Assembly: GCA_030065025.1 (NCBI GenBank) | Contig: JASJDY010000063.1 | Span: 1-32,909, forward strand | From: Planctomycetota bacterium | Lineage (GTDB): Bacteria > Planctomycetota > PLA2 > JAEUHO01 | Reading direction: 5' to 3' | DNA: 32,909 nt | Shown: positions 32,712 through 32,909 of the stretch, in pieces | Layout: the number at the start of each line of letters is the position of its first letter | How positions within the stretch are numbered: position 1 is the stretch's first letter | Notes under the pieces: generated by a model | What the model was told of the DNA's origin: nothing | Seen by the model: only the letters and a program-made list of their open reading frames with translations | Database searches by the model: none | Position numbers and translations under genes: made by a program

Positions 32712-32909
32712 GGGCCGCTGGGAGGCGGACGCGAAGCGTTCGCCGAATCTCGGCCCGGCCCGTTCATCCTCCCTGGGACCTCACGAAACAACGACGCGGC
32801 TGGGGCGACGCGGCCGAACGACGAGCCACCCCAACGCCCGTGTCTCAGGCGACCCTCGTAGCAGCACGGGTCGGGCCGAGATTCGGCGCGCGCGAAGCGC
32901 GCGCCTCCC
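32708..32909. repeat. Inverted pair of GTAG palindromes (REPIN-like), right copy cut by window end
   Basis: The left copy 32708-32756 has GTAG, outer GGGCCG/CGGCCC and inner GCGGACGC-gaa-GCGTTCGC (one G-T pair). It is followed by CTCCCTGGGACC as in units A and B. The right copy, inverted, begins with GGGCCG at 32873 and has inner GCGCGCGC-gaa-GCGCGCGC. Its outer arm and GTAG lie beyond the window. No gene is visible in 32712-32909. Confidence 0.8.

Noticed and set aside
17991-32909. The GTAG palindromes as intrinsic transcription terminators
   Set aside because: They lack T-tracts on both strands, occur as inverted pairs, and some lie between genes in positions where no transcript end is needed. 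Some may still affect mRNA ends.

Overview
The window is high-GC (by eye about two thirds G+C), densely coding bacterial chromosome. I place it in or near the Planctomycetota with moderate confidence. The reasons are a BBP7-type outer-membrane barrel beside a parallel beta-helix lipoprotein, many small low-complexity secreted or lipid-anchored proteins, and an envelope of Gram-negative type. No rRNA, tRNA, CRISPR array, transposase or phage gene was recognised.

Layout. From 1 to 10.8 kb everything lies on the minus strand. A lipoprotein with GRLWVF repeats, cut by the window edge, lies downstream of a complete high-affinity phosphate transporter operon in the order pstS-pstC-pstA-pstB. PstC and PstA are the long variants with large extracytoplasmic inserts, and no phoU is seen. 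Upstream of pstS is an AT-rich promoter with a PHO-box-like CTGTCA. Next upstream is a tight three-gene operon: a cyclic 2,3-diphosphoglycerate synthetase-like P-loop enzyme, ornithine carbamoyltransferase and carbamate kinase. No arginine deiminase is present. From 10.9 to 18 kb there is a GT-C mannosyltransferase-like membrane protein, two small lipoproteins ending in the same SCGGGGKG tail, a secreted protein with ExbD-like segments, and an M1 aminopeptidase with a HEAT-repeat tail. From 18 to 25.3 kb there is a 7Fe ferredoxin behind a Fur-like operator, a Cys-rich lipoprotein, an unknown protein translationally coupled to YceH/DUF480, a CoA-type Nudix hydrolase, a leucyl aminopeptidase and MgtE. 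From 25.3 kb to the end there are two His-rich secreted proteins, a Met/Thr-rich secreted protein, the BBP7 barrel plus beta-helix lipoprotein pair, and a DUF72 protein.

The most striking structure is not coding. The right two thirds (12.3-32.9 kb) contains about twelve copies of a 46-50 nt palindrome. Each complete copy starts with GTAG followed by GGGC, has an outer stem and a hypervariable inner stem, and shows compensatory base changes between copies. Eight copies form four inverted pairs 119 to about 200 bp long, which is the architecture of REP/REPIN elements mobilised by RAYT (Y1) nucleases. In three genes the TAG stop codon is the TAG of the element's GTAG, and in one of these a repeat-derived segment encodes the last 12 residues. 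Hexanucleotide tandem tracts lie beside several copies, and one such tract has become a coding linker inside yceH.

The two SCGGGGKG lipoproteins share a whole 3' module: the C-terminal motif with synonymous differences, a terminator-like hairpin with a GCCC-GAC-GGGC core, a hexamer tract and a GTAG palindrome. Their interiors are unrelated.
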